Shown piece by piece: positions 25,951 through 37,583 of a DNA stretch of 64,000 nucleotides. Made by a program: the position numbers and the translations under genes. The DNA comes from Carallia brachiata (taxonomy: Eukaryota; Streptophyta; Magnoliopsida; Malpighiales; Rhizophoraceae): NCBI GenBank assembly GCA_021464245.1, contig JADCRB010000029.1:1841229-1905228 (forward strand), written 5' to 3'. Every line of letters begins with the position of its first letter. The first letter of the stretch is position 1. The notes under the pieces were generated by a model. That model saw only the letters and a program-made list of their open reading frames with translations, ran no database searches and was not told where the DNA came from.

Positions 25951-28900
25951 CGTCGGATGCAGAGGCGCGAGTCTTGATCAGTCAAAAAAAAAAAAAAAGT
26001 CAAATCATCGGACGGTGAAGGAACCAGATGCAGAGATTGATTACTTCAGTCGAGCGTAAAACGGTCAATACCGGAGATAATGTAGAACGAAGAAGAAGAA
26101 GAAGGAGGTGAGAAAATGTGTTCAGAGAAAGAAACTAGACGGACGAAAGGAAGAATAATGAGTTGGAGCATTGTTGCTTTCGTTAACCTTTGAAGCGAAC
26201 GGCTACAAAAACGATTTATGCAATATGCCAAATTTTTTTATATTAGACTCCATAAAAAAGGAATTTATTCAGAAAATGTAATGTTACGTTTTAAACTTAT
26301 TAATATCGAAATTAGTGACCTAACAATATTTTGATAGTAAATTTTTTTAGTCTAGTAAAGAGTTTTACTTATAAAAAATTGAATAAAGACGTTAAAGTGA
26401 TATCTCTAACCTCGATATACATGTACACTAACTTATACAACAGTAATGCACTTTTTTTTTTTTTTTTATAAAAATTAGATTAAATTTTATATAATATAAA
26501 AAAATGTATGGTAATATGAGTAGGTGTTTGTATAATATTAATTCTTGTTATACATAGAAATTGTTATTTTTTATAATCTAAATTATTTTTGTTGTGTGCA
26601 CTTTGTGTCCTTATCTAACATTCATTTGTTGAATGTATAAGCTAATTTCTCGCCGATTAATGTTGTCTTTGAATCCAAAGAATTTGGATGGAAAAGAAAA
26701 GGAAATAAAAGAAAATAAAAAATTAAAAAAATATTATCGTTAATATATTACTTTTTAAAAAATATTTTTATTTATTTTTTATTAATTCAAACAATTAAGT
26801 TTTATGTTTTTTTATAAATTATTATTTATTTTTTTTTCATAACTTTTTTACCATTATCTTGCTCATCAATTTTTATTAATTATAATATATATTATTAATA
26901 TATTATTTTTTATTCATTTTTTTCTTATTATTTTTTATCAATCTAAATATCTTATAAATGCTATGCAGTATCTATCTTAATGGAATGAAAAAGAAAAAAA
27001 ATCAGAGTAATTCCGTTTTCAGTGTGATTTTAATTGTAGGATATGTTCTCCATGATTGGAAATCATAACAATGCAGCCAAAGTACAACGGTGTCACAATT
27101 TTACCTTTTGGTCATTATCCCACGTGCACGAATCCAATATTTGGCGCAAATCATAATTTTACAAATGGTAATTTCTTTTACCCTATGCCCCATATCTAAT
27201 CGTGTCAGTAAAAAACAAGAGGGTTACTATATAATAATATTTAAGAGTATACTAAAAATATATAATTAATTTATTAATATTTAAAAATTTATTTTTTTAA
27301 AGATTTATATATTTTTTATAATTTAACAGTCTAAATTTTTATATACTTAACTCATTTTCACTTATGCACACCTACTTATCTTTTCCTTAAAAACAATATC
27401 TAATAATGCCGTCTTTTTTATGCCAAAAAAAAAATAATACCGTTTTTTTTTCGGTCAAACCAATAATGCCGAATTATACGAGGGCAAGGCGGCCTGAAAA
27501 TTGAAAACAAAAAAAAGACACGACGCAACTTAGAATTAAAAAGAAGAAAAGAAAATTATCCATATATAGTAGGAAAAAACAGAAAAAAAAAAGAAAGAAA
27601 CAGCACACTTTGGATATATTAGTTAAAACACTTTATTAAAATCACTTAATTTTATATTCAAATCTTAATTTTATCTATTCTCATTTTTTTTGTTTACCTT
27701 TTAACTTCTCTTATAAATAAAAAAAACAATTTACATGAAACTTCGTGAAAAGTTAAAAACGATGAATTGAAAATATTTCATTAAAAAAAAAGACATTTAA
27801 TCTCAATTGGGAGGCACTAACAAGACAAAAATGGTCTCCTTCTTCTTTCCTCTTCGTCGCTTCTACTTTTTCTTCGCCCTTACCGTCTTGATTCTTTAAC
27901 TTCTTTTTCTTTGTTTTTTTATTGAAAGTCAATCCATTTTCTGTATTTAATAATAGCTTAGTAGATTAAATGAGTCATTCAAGATATGTCTAAAATTTAG
28001 GATATTTTTAAGGCTTTTATAATTGCCAGTAAAATTTTCCCAAAACTTCTTTAAAGTTTGCCAAAGAGTTTTCGAAATTAAGAAAAAAAACATATTAAAC
28101 TTTTTTTGAGTTTCTTAAACGCTTTCCAATTCCAAACCTTCCCCAGAGTCCTGCCTTCCTAAACATTTTACACAAGGAAAATTTTTTTTCGATTCATAAG
28201 AAGTGACTTGAAAATAACAATAGAGTGATATAAGTTGTTAAACAGTTAATTTTATTAAAAAAAAGATAAATTATAAGATATTATTAGATGAGATTACGTT
28301 ATTATTTTAATATAGTTATATAATATTACTCTTATCACTGATGTTGTCAACCTTAAAAGGATAATGATCTTACACAGGGAGAAAATATGAGATAAGCATA
28401 TTTGAAGTCTTAAATCTTTACATTTTTTTACTTTTGAATTCTAAACCTTTTTAATGTTTCATTTGAGTCCTAAATCTTTTGATTTTTTACTATATCAGTC
28501 CTTTAAATTACAAAAAGTAATCAATTCATTAATAAGTGAGTTTAATTTAATAAAAATTATTTAAAAAAAGTTTAAATACATGAATTAAATATTTTTTTCA
28601 TCAACAAAATATATATATTAAATATTTTTTTAATCAACAAATATACGAATTAAATAGGTAACATGCATATTTTTTATAGAAAAAACATTCAATTCATATA
28701 TTTAATCTTTTTTAAATAATTTTTTATAAAGTTAAAATTATTTTTTAATAGATTGATCACTTTTATTAAACAGATGGACTGATTTGGTAGAAAATCAAAA
28801 GGTTTATAACTCAAATGAGATGTTAAAAAGGTTTAGGACTCAAATGTAAAAAAACTTAAAGATTTAGGACTAAAAAATTATTTATCCCGAGAAAACATTG

Positions 28901-31900
28901 GCATTAAAGTTTGAACAACTTTGTCTCCTAATACTGCATAACGTTTTTAATTATGATGTTGTAGTTTTGTATCACATTAGTGGATATTTATAATGTGGAA
29001 AATCATATTTAACACAAAATATCGTGGGTTGATTTGAATATAATAAAATTTTATAGTACACATAAAATATTGTGTATTATACAAATGTATTTTAGACAAA
29101 ATAAAGGAATTTCATAGTAGTATAGCAAATTTTTAATGTAAAATCTTTTTTATATTGTATAAAGTGTATATAGTGCATTTGTACAAGATTTTATTTTGTC
29201 AAAATAAATATACAAGATTGTGTGTCCGTACGGTTAAGTCCTCAAAACTTTTGAAAGAATGACTAATAAATAATATTCATAAACTTATTGATTAAAAAAT
29301 TACAACCATTGAAAACAATGTCTATCAAAAAGAAAATTAAGCACTAATTGGAAAAAGGATCTATATTTTGGGATTTTTATTAAAAAATAATAATGCTTAA
29401 TCTATCAGCATAAACTCAAGTGAATGAAACTCGCTTAGGTTGGCAAACCTGCGGTGATCGAATTTACTTTTTGCTCCAAGATGTTTGTACGTGCTATATT
29501 TATTTCAATGTTTATGTGTATAATGCAAATTTAATAATATCAGACAATAAATGCTATTCCAACTTTAGAATTATTGCAATTTCTTATTTATAAAATCATC
29601 CAAGAGTGTTCATGTCATTTTGTACAAAAGTTAGATTTAGCAATTTTTTTTTCATACAAAAAATTTATTATTATGTTTTTTTTGGCATATGTTACAATTT
29701 ATTACTTGTACAATAACATATCATTTTAAGACTTATTCTAATAAGGTACGTTTGGTACACAGTATAAAGTAATATAATATGAAATAAGTTAATTTTATAC
29801 TACATAAAATATGATGAGATAAGATTAGCATATTTTATACTATACTACTTTATATTATGTATCAATGCACATATTATGAAATCAATAGTGATTTTATCCT
29901 TGTATTGCAAATGATTTAGATGGGTGGTGATCTCAGATTACCTCCACATAAAAATCTTGACATTTCTTAAATTTGGAAAAAAAATATAAATAAATTTATA
30001 AGGCAGATTTATTTATTTATAAGACAATTTATTTTTTGTAAGCCGATAAAGACTTTATAGAAGTGAAAGACATTTTGTTATCATCACAAAGAAAATTTTC
30101 CAAAAAAAAAAAAAAAGCGAACAACAAATGTACGTAAGACAAAAGACGAAGTGACTTGAAAATGAGAAAACAAAATTATGATAACCTAATCATAATTATG
30201 GTGAAAAAGAACCTATAAATTGTCAGTAAATTTATTTTTCTTTGGAAAATAATTATGAGTTAAATAATTTATCCAATTTATAATTTATAATTAATGAGTT
30301 AAAGGTTATTTATCGCTGCTTTCATAAATATTATATAAATTGATACACAATTTTATATTAGATATTACTAACTCCATCTCGGAGATATTTGGTTCTAATT
30401 CTAAAAATAAAGTATGAGATTTATGAAAATAAAGAAAGTTATTATACTATATAACTTACAGTCCATTGGACTCCTAATAGAACAAAAAAAAAAAAAACAA
30501 AGACATTCTTTTCATCTAGAACTAGAATAATAGCATTCAAAAAACTTGATTTTTTTTATGTCAAACGCATTGATTTATTTTTTCACATAGTATGATTTTG
30601 TTTTTGAGACAACACAGACTATGATTATCTAAATACAATAAAATCATATTTTTATATAGATTCTCATATTGTATTAATATTCATAATAAAACTATCAATT
30701 TTATTTCAAGTAAAACTTAGGTGTTCCAACATTTCATGCACATGTCAGCGAATTTTGCATCATGGTTATGATTGATTAAGGCTTTCTCTATTTTCACTTC
30801 ATTTCTATTTTTCCTATTTCTTTCGATTAGGTAATGGTTTCTCTCCTAATAATGTCAACAATGGAGGAATTATTAGGATATCCATGTGTAGTTGTTTGAA
30901 ACTCATATATCTTCCTTTGATGGAAGTCTTTTTTTTTATTTGCCGAGGAGAAGATAATTCATTATTAAGGAGGAGGACATACAAAGAAAAATATTAGAAT
31001 TTAAATATTTAATTTTTTAATTGAAGGCACGCACCTTCAATTCCTCCAATTAAAGTAGATATTAAAAAAATGTGTTTAATAAGATAGCAACACGTGCATA
31101 ATTTTTATTATAGAGCAATCATTCCAAATACAAGTACAAAGAGTCCTCGGACCAAAGAATAAAAAAAGTAATTAACATTTTGCACTGTTTCCTGTTTGTC
31201 ATATTTATCTTTTTTTGCTTGCTTGTTCCAATTGTAAGTTTCGGAAGTGGTCGTTATGACCGTTTTAAATAATTGCAGGAAAGCACTTTGGTTGAATCGC
31301 TCAACACAGCAATTGAGAACAAGATCTTAAAATAGTATGGACATTTTTATGTCATTGCTTGAGTATGATCCTATGGGTAATAATTAATTAGTTTAAGTAT
31401 CCAACATCGTTTGTTGACGATAGATTTTAGATCTCAGATTTGCAAACTAATCAAATTCTAAGACACTAAACACCAAATAATTGAAATGCTCTGTACTGTA
31501 ATTTTCTCATTTTCGGGACCCAGCTGTGAAATGAGATATTGAATCACTAATCTAATTATTATTTGATTAATGATGGAATCGGACCTTGATCAAGTTTTTA
31601 AAAGAGATTAGTTATCAAGAATAACGTGTAGAATGTTTTGGAGACGTTCAATTGAGGCCACTCTTTGTAAAATAATGGGTTTGCTTTAATATATAATTAA
31701 AGAGTTACGGTTATATGTCCCGAGAATCTAATTAGAGACCAACACGAAAATGGGCCTTATTTAATAAAAAATAATATTTTAATTTTTTTTAAATCTTCAG
31801 CTAAAAATGATTAGAAGTGCAATTAGAACAGAAAAAATATGCAATATAGAATTTGCAATGAGTTATGAAAATATCTAATAATATCTAGATAGATATTCTT

Positions 31901-32257
31901 TTGTTTAGGGTTCCACGTTTTCTTTTCCTAGTTGCATATCTAATAATTTTGAGCTAAAAAACCTAAATTTTAATAAGAAAAAAATTTAAATATTATTTTT
32001 TATTAAATAAGACTCGAATTTAGATTGAACTTTGGATATAAATATTTACTCATAATTAAATTATTGTGAACAAGTACTATTAGAAAACGGTGAGATGTGA
32101 CCCAATTAGTCCTAGGTCTGACTATAAGTCCATAGTTTTTTCAATATTCAAATTCCATCTCAAGAAGGAGAATTAATAAGATCATGACTTCTCTCGTCCG
32201 AAGCAGCAATCACAACAACAAAGAGAATTACATTCGAGTCCGTGGAAAGAGAAAGAA
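25951..32257. other. Gene desert between CRK and the viral-type insert
   Basis: The first ~280 bases upstream of the CRK start are its presumed promoter and leader. Beyond that the DNA is strongly AT-rich with many homopolymers. The structured item recognised is the palindromic element at 28404-28873. A 22-codon frame at 27831 resembles a signal peptide but has no continuation. No RNA gene was recognised. Confidence 0.6.
28404..28873. mobile_element. Palindromic MITE, about 470 bp, long inverted repeats
   Basis: The first ~230 bases (from 'gaagtcttaaatcttta') pair with the reverse complement of the last ~230 (ending 'aaagatttaggactaaa') along their whole length with moderate mismatch. Both arms contain 'tcatttgagt', 'cttttgatttt' and 'atcagtcc'. 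There is no coding frame. A target duplication was not clear. Related 'aagtcc/ggactt' words occur at 32.4, 34.6 and 41.1 kb, suggesting a larger local family. Confidence 0.7.
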
Positions 32258-32603
32258 GAAGAGGGGTCCGAGAATTATGATACCGGTTGGTGGACTTTGT
32301 GTCTTTCATTTTTGTACAAAAATTAACATTTTAGAAATTATTTTTTTAATAAATAACACTCATTTAAGTTATAAAATTTTATAAAATTTTTCAATTAAGT
32401 CCAAAATCTGTCAATTTTTTCAATTGAGTTATATATTATTCAGATCCATTACAATTAAATCTTTTTGCCGGTTTGACAGTTAAAAACGTATTTGACCATT
32501 AGATCAAATATCTTTTAGAGCTATTAGGTTAAATACATTTTTAACAGTCAAATCAATGAAAGGATTCAATTATAAACTATATGAAAGATATAAGACTCAA
32601 TTA
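32258..32603 (+). repeat. Left copy of a 346-bp direct repeat flanking the viral-type insert
   Basis: It aligns without gaps to 34435-34780 at a constant offset of 2177, with six mismatches found by eye (about 98.3 percent identity). The copy ends abruptly at 32603, inside what in the right copy is a palindromic MITE, and is followed at once by insert sequence. The repeat does not begin with TG or end with CA, so it does not look like an LTR. Confidence 0.9.
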
Positions 32604-32761
32604 GTCCTTCCGGGACCACCTTTTCCGCTACCTGCGTACTTTTCCGGCTGACCAACGGAACTTTTGGCTGACCAACACTTCTAGAGATTCTTTCCAAATC
32701 TCTCACACACAATCTATTAGACTCTTAATTCTAGTAATACAGACTAAGTAGACTTACTTTC

Positions 32762-33067
32762 TTAGATGTATAATCCAGAAGCATATTCTTTTAGGTGACT
32801 CAGATCATATTCTATTCGCTCTATTCTCTTCTTTTTCTGAACCAACATAAGAAGATAGGCAATATTCATCCTAGGAGCTTTGCGCTTTAATTGCTCATAT
32901 CTTTTCTTTTGCTGCTTTAATCTAAACTGATAATTTTTAATAGCTAAATTGGCATCTTTGATTGACTCCTTAAGGGGTTTTATCATATGAGGATGGTATT
33001 TTACTTCCCAAGCATATTCCATTTGCTGATTAACAGTATTCACATGCAAGACTCTTATGAGTTTCAT
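32762..33067 (-). CDS. Frame downstream of the tRNA primer site in the viral-type insert
   Basis: The ATG at 33067 opens 101 codons to a stop at 32762; the frame is also open upstream through the primer-binding site. The product is rich in Lys, Arg, Gln and Leu in its second half and should form a coiled coil. In pararetroviruses and gypsy-type elements the first frame after the primer site is structural or gag-like, but I cannot assign this one by sequence. It is probably an incomplete relic. Confidence 0.4.
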   Translation of the reverse strand: MKLIRVLHVNTVNQQMEYAWEVKYHPHMIKPLKESIKDANLAIKNYQFRLKQQKKRYEQLKRKAPRMNIAYLLMLVQKKKRIERIEYDLSHLKEYASGLYI

Positions 33068-33090
33068 TCCGTTCAGAGGCCACCAACTTG

Positions 33091-33102
33091 GCTCTGATAC
33101 CA
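33091..33102 (-). other. tRNA-Met primer-binding site
   Basis: On the minus strand the twelve bases TGGTATCAGAGC are the standard primer-binding site complementary to the 3' end of plant initiator tRNA-Met. It is used by Caulimoviridae and by many LTR retrotransposons to start minus-strand DNA synthesis. It follows a leader with TATA boxes at the expected distance. Confidence 0.8.
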
Positions 33103-33413
33103 AACAGTGCTCGTGTGCAATATTCTATGGACATGTATGAAATTTTGATAAATCAATATTTGTGGGATATTCAGAATGCTTTTGCATGCAATGATCTACT
33201 TCTGCAAGCCATGCAAATGGAGGAAGGGGTAAATCAAGATCCATTATAAAAAAGACGAAATACCTTTATGTAAATATTCAATATTCAGAATATTATTCAG
33301 CTGTTGAAGAGATATTCATGAAGAAGAGGAAGGATTACAAGGTTGGTAAGCATGACAATGAGTGGGTGAGTTGACAAGTGAAAGGGAGAGAGAGAGAGTG
33401 GTTCTGCCTCTTA

Positions 33414-33575
33414 TCTGAAGCCTAAGCAAGCTATTTATATTACAAAAGACACTATTCATGTTGACAGCTGTTAAGACAGCTGTCCAGACAGCTGTCTGAA
33501 GCCTAAGCAAGCTATTTATATTACAAAAGACACTATTCATGTTGACAGCTGTTAAGACAGCTGTCCAGACAGCTG
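33414..33575 (-). promoter_or_regulatory. Duplicated promoter segment of the viral-type insert
   Basis: Two 81-bp units, starting at 33414 and 33495, repeat almost exactly. Each contains, on the minus strand, an ATATAAATAG TATA-type box (plus-strand 33431-33440 and 33512-33521) with 'gacagctgt' motifs upstream. A CT-rich stretch (33381-33400 region) follows, as near many transcription starts. A further partial 'gtccagacagct' copy lies at 33576-33590. Confidence 0.65.
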
Positions 33576-33688
33576 TCCAGACAGCTAATTACATTATTGT
33601 TGCTGATGTCACTGCATACGTTGATATCATATAGCTGGCATGCATTATTGATGATGTGATAACGGCTGTCATTCGAAACATTATTGCC

Positions 33689-34486
33689 TTATCTTTGAGG
33701 AGGTCTTATCGAATATAGTTCTTCCATCATATTCGCATAGTTACTTCCAAGGTCATAATCAGGATCTTCATTACTGTGCTGAGAGGGATATGCTCCAGGA
33801 GAAATTATTGGAGATTGAATTATTGGGTCTTCATCTTCTTGAGATAATTCTGACAGGGCTTCCATGAGTCTTTTCTTGTATTCTTCTTTAGAGCTAACAG
33901 TGGATAGATTGTCTTGAAATTTTTTCTTTGAAAATGGCATTTTCAGGGGAATATCATCACGAGGGCTGCGAACTTGTTGTTTGATTAACCATTGCGAAAC
34001 TATATTGGGGCATGCTTTGTCATCAAGAAGCTTTTTCCACCATTTCACTTGGATATTCCGAACCAGAGAGGGAGGATATGGAGAAGGATGCATCTTTTGG
34101 ATGACAAAATTCCATTTCATGATCAATGGGATATCAAACGTCATGGTAAGATACCAAATATGGGCTATTGGAAGTTCATGAATTGCATCAAAAAAGAGTT
34201 TATAACCATCAAGAGTTTTGGAGGGAAAGACTTGTTCGGACAATCCAAATCTTAACCACCATGCATGAAACCAGGCAGGAAATATTCTGGGACAGTTACT
34301 GAGTATTCGAAGGAACCAAGAATGTCTGTAGCTGCCTACCATTAGGGTAGCATTCCAAGCTGTGATATAGTCATAATAGTTATAACACATGGGATCATAT
34401 GGACTTGTGAACTTCATATATCGATACATGAGAGGAAGAGGGGTCCGAGAATTATGATACAGGTTGGTGGACTTTGTGTCTTTCAT
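33689..34486 (-). CDS. Viral/retroelement-type polyprotein C-terminal piece fused to host repeat
   Basis: An ATG at 34486 opens 265 codons, ending at 33689. The first ~17 codons are read from the host direct repeat; insert-derived coding starts near 34434, so the frame is a junction artefact, open by chance at its 5' end. The insert-derived part is rich in Trp, Tyr and Pro, has a WFLRIL...FPAWFHAWWLRFG region near residues 57-80, and ends in an acidic, Ser-rich tail. It resembles hypothetical polyprotein pieces common in plant genomes and assigned to pararetroviruses or gypsy-like elements. No enzyme motif is visible. Confidence 0.5.
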   Translation of the reverse strand: MKDTKSTNLYHNSRTPLPLMYRYMKFTSPYDPMCYNYYDYITAWNATLMVGSYRHSWFLRILSNCPRIFPAWFHAWWLRFGLSEQVFPSKTLDGYKLFFDAIHELPIAHIWYLTMTFDIPLIMKWNFVIQKMHPSPYPPSLVRNIQVKWWKKLLDDKACPNIVSQWLIKQQVRSPRDDIPLKMPFSKKKFQDNLSTVSSKEEYKKRLMEALSELSQEDEDPIIQSPIISPGAYPSQHSNEDPDYDLGSNYANMMEELYSIRPPQR

Positions 34487-34780
34487 TTTTGTACAAAAAT
34501 TAACATTTTAGAAATTATTTTTTTAACAAATAACACTCATTTAAGTTATACAATTTTATAAAATTTTTCAATTAAGTCCAAAATCTGTCAATTTTTTCAA
34601 TTGAGTTATATATTATTCAGATCCATTACAATTAAATCTTTCTGCCGGTTTGACAGTTAAAAACGTATTTGACCATTAGATCAAATATCTTTTAGAGCTA
34701 TTAGGTTAAATACGTTTTTAACAGTCAAATCAATGAAAGGATTCAATTATAAACTATATGAAAGATATAATACTCAATTA
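34435..34780 (+). repeat. Right copy of the 346-bp direct repeat
   Basis: This is the partner of 32258-32603. Here the repeat runs on without a break into 34781-34850, completing a palindromic element, so this copy keeps the native right-hand context. Confidence 0.9.
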
Positions 34781-34850
34781 AAAAAGTTAAACACTTACGA
34801 CTCATTTATAAAAATTTATAAAAGTTTAGGATTTACGTGAGTATTATTCT
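34528..34850. mobile_element. Palindromic MITE split by the target duplication
   Basis: The left arm, from 'aaataacactcattt', pairs with the reverse complement of the right arm, which ends 'gtgagtattatt'. Both arms contain 'ttgacagttaaaaacgtatt' or a close match to it. The full palindrome exists only here; at 32351-32603 just its first three quarters are present. Confidence 0.6.
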
Positions 34851-36324
34851 TTTTTTTTTTAATTAACTTGACTAAAATGCTGTAAGGATGCCACATAACC
34901 ATTACTTTGATAATGATGTGTTACGTGGTCTTTAAAGACTCGTTTCAAGTGGGATGAATAGTAGTTGAGACTTTCAATAGAGAGATATGAGATTCGATTC
35001 TCAGTTCTCTTATTCACAACTCCATTCCTCATGATGGTAGATCATCTCCACTACAATCAAAAACAAAAAATTGTTACGCGGTCTTTTTTATTTTCCAAAG
35101 TTAATGTAACAAGGTAAACCCTAATGAAAACCATTGGTTGAGTCCTAATAGCTATTTATAATACAAAACACAAAGTTGGAACATTAACGGAGAAAAAAAA
35201 ATGAAGTCCATCTATAAATGTAAGAAAATGTTAACTTTTTTTTTTAATTTTTGGATTATTACAAAAATTAACAATTTATCTTCTGTGAATTTTTTTATAA
35301 CAAATTTAATACGTCGTGATATCGTTTGAACGAAATTTGTCGGTCTCGAAATAGTTTATAAGAATATTATTATACTTTAGAAATGTTTGGTTAAAAATAA
35401 TGTAGTACTTCATCTATCATACTAAATATAATGGAAAAAGATATATTTTGTCTTCTAAACAAACTGTGAAATCATACATTCGGAAATTAAAATAGTTAGG
35501 CAATGTTCTATCATTTATAATATTGTTTCAATAGTGATAAAAATTAAAATTGGTATAATATGTTCAATAAGTGATATTATATCTCTAATTGTTGTATATT
35601 AAAAGGGTGTATTGTTTGACCTTTAGATACCGTTGTTCGCCGGTCAACTATTAACAACAGTCCTAAAAGTGTTTGTTTATTTTTTTATTTTTTTTGTTAC
35701 ATTATTTTTTGATATTATTGTTAAGGTTTGTTGATTTCCTTTTTAACTCTCTTAACAAGTACCCAATTAAGTATTTTTGGGCCACATTTCACTTTGTAGT
35801 ATTTAAAAATAACTAACATATAATAAATTACTCTTAAAAAAGATATTTTTTATTATTGTGTTGTTTTTTTCACTTGCCACATGGTCTAAGTTTGTGTCTC
35901 TATTTCATGAATATTTATAAAGGCACAATATTTTCTTTTCTTTATAACTTTTAAATAATAAATTTTTGTCCTTGATATATTCATTAATATTACCATTTAT
36001 GCAAAAACATGTCAAATATCACATTTATTTTTCAAATTAATATACAAATTAATCCGCAACTTTACATGTTTTTGGTAATCTTAGATTTTCATTTTTTTTT
36101 TCTTTTTTTTGACAATTTTAGTCAACTGTTAACTCAAGCTGATGAAAACCGTTGAAGTGGCTAATGTGTTGCACTGATATATTAGGGATGCTGAAATGTA
36201 CCAAAAACAAATCGAAAGCATAAGATAAATGTTAATTCAGCCAAGCCCAAGCCCATTTAAAGCCCAAACAATAATTACACGTCTACCCAATTTTAACATT
36301 CATTTGTAATTGTAATTTCTTTTA
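34851..36324. other. AT-rich intergenic DNA, nothing recognised
   Basis: No coding frame, RNA gene or clear repeat was recognised in this stretch, apart from homopolymer runs. Confidence 0.5.
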
Positions 36325-36347
36325 AGTAGCATTTGTAAAAAGTGATT

Positions 36348-36661
36348 TTCTTTTTTTTTTTAACAATAAAAAAGATTTCTCACGGATATGTCGATCATCG
36401 GACTTATGGGCTGAGGCCGAAATAACTCTGTTTATAACGCTCTATTCAACTACTCTCAAAGAAATAAACTTACTATCCGACTACTAGTGGAGCAGAGCAT
36501 GCTTCCGCAATTGGAGACTACGGTGATTACCGAGTCTGAAACTCATTGCCTCACCACAATCTTTCTCCACAACAGCGGATACTCAGCCATTTGCCAGGGA
36601 GACTAAAACTCGGGTCGTCAGCGTGAAACGCACGTCAACTTATCATTGAGATACTCCATTG
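36348..36661 (-). mobile_element. SINE with 23-bp target-site duplication
   Basis: Direct repeats of 23 bp (36325-36347 and 36662-36684, two mismatches) flank the element. In minus orientation it ends 'cgacatatccgtgagaaatc' followed by a T-rich tract, as does the copy at 50.3 kb. The 5' part carries a degenerate pol III promoter (B-box-like 'cgagttttagtctcc'). It has no coding capacity and depends on a LINE for movement. Confidence 0.7.
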
Positions 36662-37096
36662 AGTAGTATTTGTAAAAAGTAATTACATTTGCATTATCAT
36701 AAATTGAAATCCTAATAAACCACATTACACTAATTTAAAATGCTAATTCCTTTAAAAAAATAAGACCCAAAATTTGTTTTACTTATGAAGAAGACACAAT
36801 AAATCCTTTTTTTTTTTTTTTTTGCATCTGACTTTTGGGCATCTGTCGTATGCTTTTGGGTCTCTGCTTTTGCATCTTGTTCTAGGCCAGGCTTTTTGGA
36901 TACCACTCCATTGATCTTTCGCGTAATGCTGTTACTGTCACCAGTTATGAAGAAAATATCTTCTCCATAGAACAGAGCAGCGATTTGTCTAGTTAATTGA
37001 TGTGTCTGTACCTCTAACTCCTCTTTAATTCGTAAATTATGTTTCCGTCAATGAGCTTTTTGTCTCATTTTAGACTTCACACTGTCAGGTTGATTT

Positions 37097-37192
37097 TTTT
37101 TTTAACAGAAAAAGAGTGCATCACAGGTATGTTCATAGCACCTGCAGGTTAAGGGCAGAGTAAATCTGTTTGAACACTTCATTTGATCACCG
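37097..37192 (-). mobile_element. 5'-truncated SINE copy with target-site duplication
   Basis: A 15-bp direct repeat, ctgtcaggttgattt at 37082-37096 and ctgtcgagttgattt at 37193-37207, flanks about 95 bases. These bases follow the 3' region of the SINE at 36348-36661: an A-rich start, 'atcacaggtatgttcat', then 'agagtaaatctgttt'. 5' truncation is usual for target-primed reverse transcription. Confidence 0.5.
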
Positions 37193-37583
37193 CTGTCGAG
37201 TTGATTTAAGGACTGGTTGGTTTACATTTATCATATTGTGTTCCAAATTTAGTAACAATGCTCACCATATGGCATATGTGATTGTAAAATTGATTAGTCA
37301 CTGGGTTTAACATAGTAGTTCAAGAACATGATCTGGTGTCAAATTTAATATGTTTTTTTATGAACAACAATTTTCAATTATACCTGCAAAAAACTGGACT
37401 TTAGATCACTGCACTGTCCAAAATACAGCAAGACAAAACTTTAAACAAAAGTTGTTTTTATCTGTCAAACTGTTCGACAACACAAATTAGATGAAAACTA
37501 CAGGTCAATTGGTACTAACATATAAGTGTTGCACGACTCTCGTTGTATATTAAAAGCATGCTTGGACCATGAAGCACACACAC

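Larger units (their letters stand above)
32604..34434 (-). mobile_element. Endogenous pararetrovirus-like (or retroelement) fragment
   Basis: This is a 1.83-kb segment bounded exactly by the two 346-bp repeats. In minus orientation it holds the 3' part of a coding frame (34434-33689), a non-coding leader with two TATA boxes, a primer-binding site complementary to initiator tRNA-Met (33102-33091), and the start of another frame (33067-32762). The order 'end of last frame, leader, primer site, first frame' is expected of a cut through a circular pararetrovirus genome. A linear LTR element would need tandem copies to show it. No protease, reverse transcriptase or RNase H region is present, so it is a fragment and not functional. 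An unusual LTR-element derivative remains possible. Confidence 0.55.

Noticed and set aside
25534..26003. Long frames on both strands over CRK exon 1
   Set aside because: GC-rich coding DNA leaves several frames open; only the MGQCCSKDE frame and the kinase frame match a family.
27831..27899. 22-codon frame resembling a signal peptide
   Set aside because: It ends at a stop with no splice donor or downstream coding sequence; hydrophobic short frames are common in TTC-rich DNA.
33414..33590. CRISPR-like repeat arrangement
   Set aside because: Only two adjacent 81-bp units with no spacers, in a plant genome; it is a simple promoter duplication.
32258..34780. The 346-bp repeats as LTRs of a retrotransposon
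   Set aside because: They lack TG...CA ends, and the primer-binding site is far from the repeat edge and not adjacent to it. The right copy continues into a host MITE.
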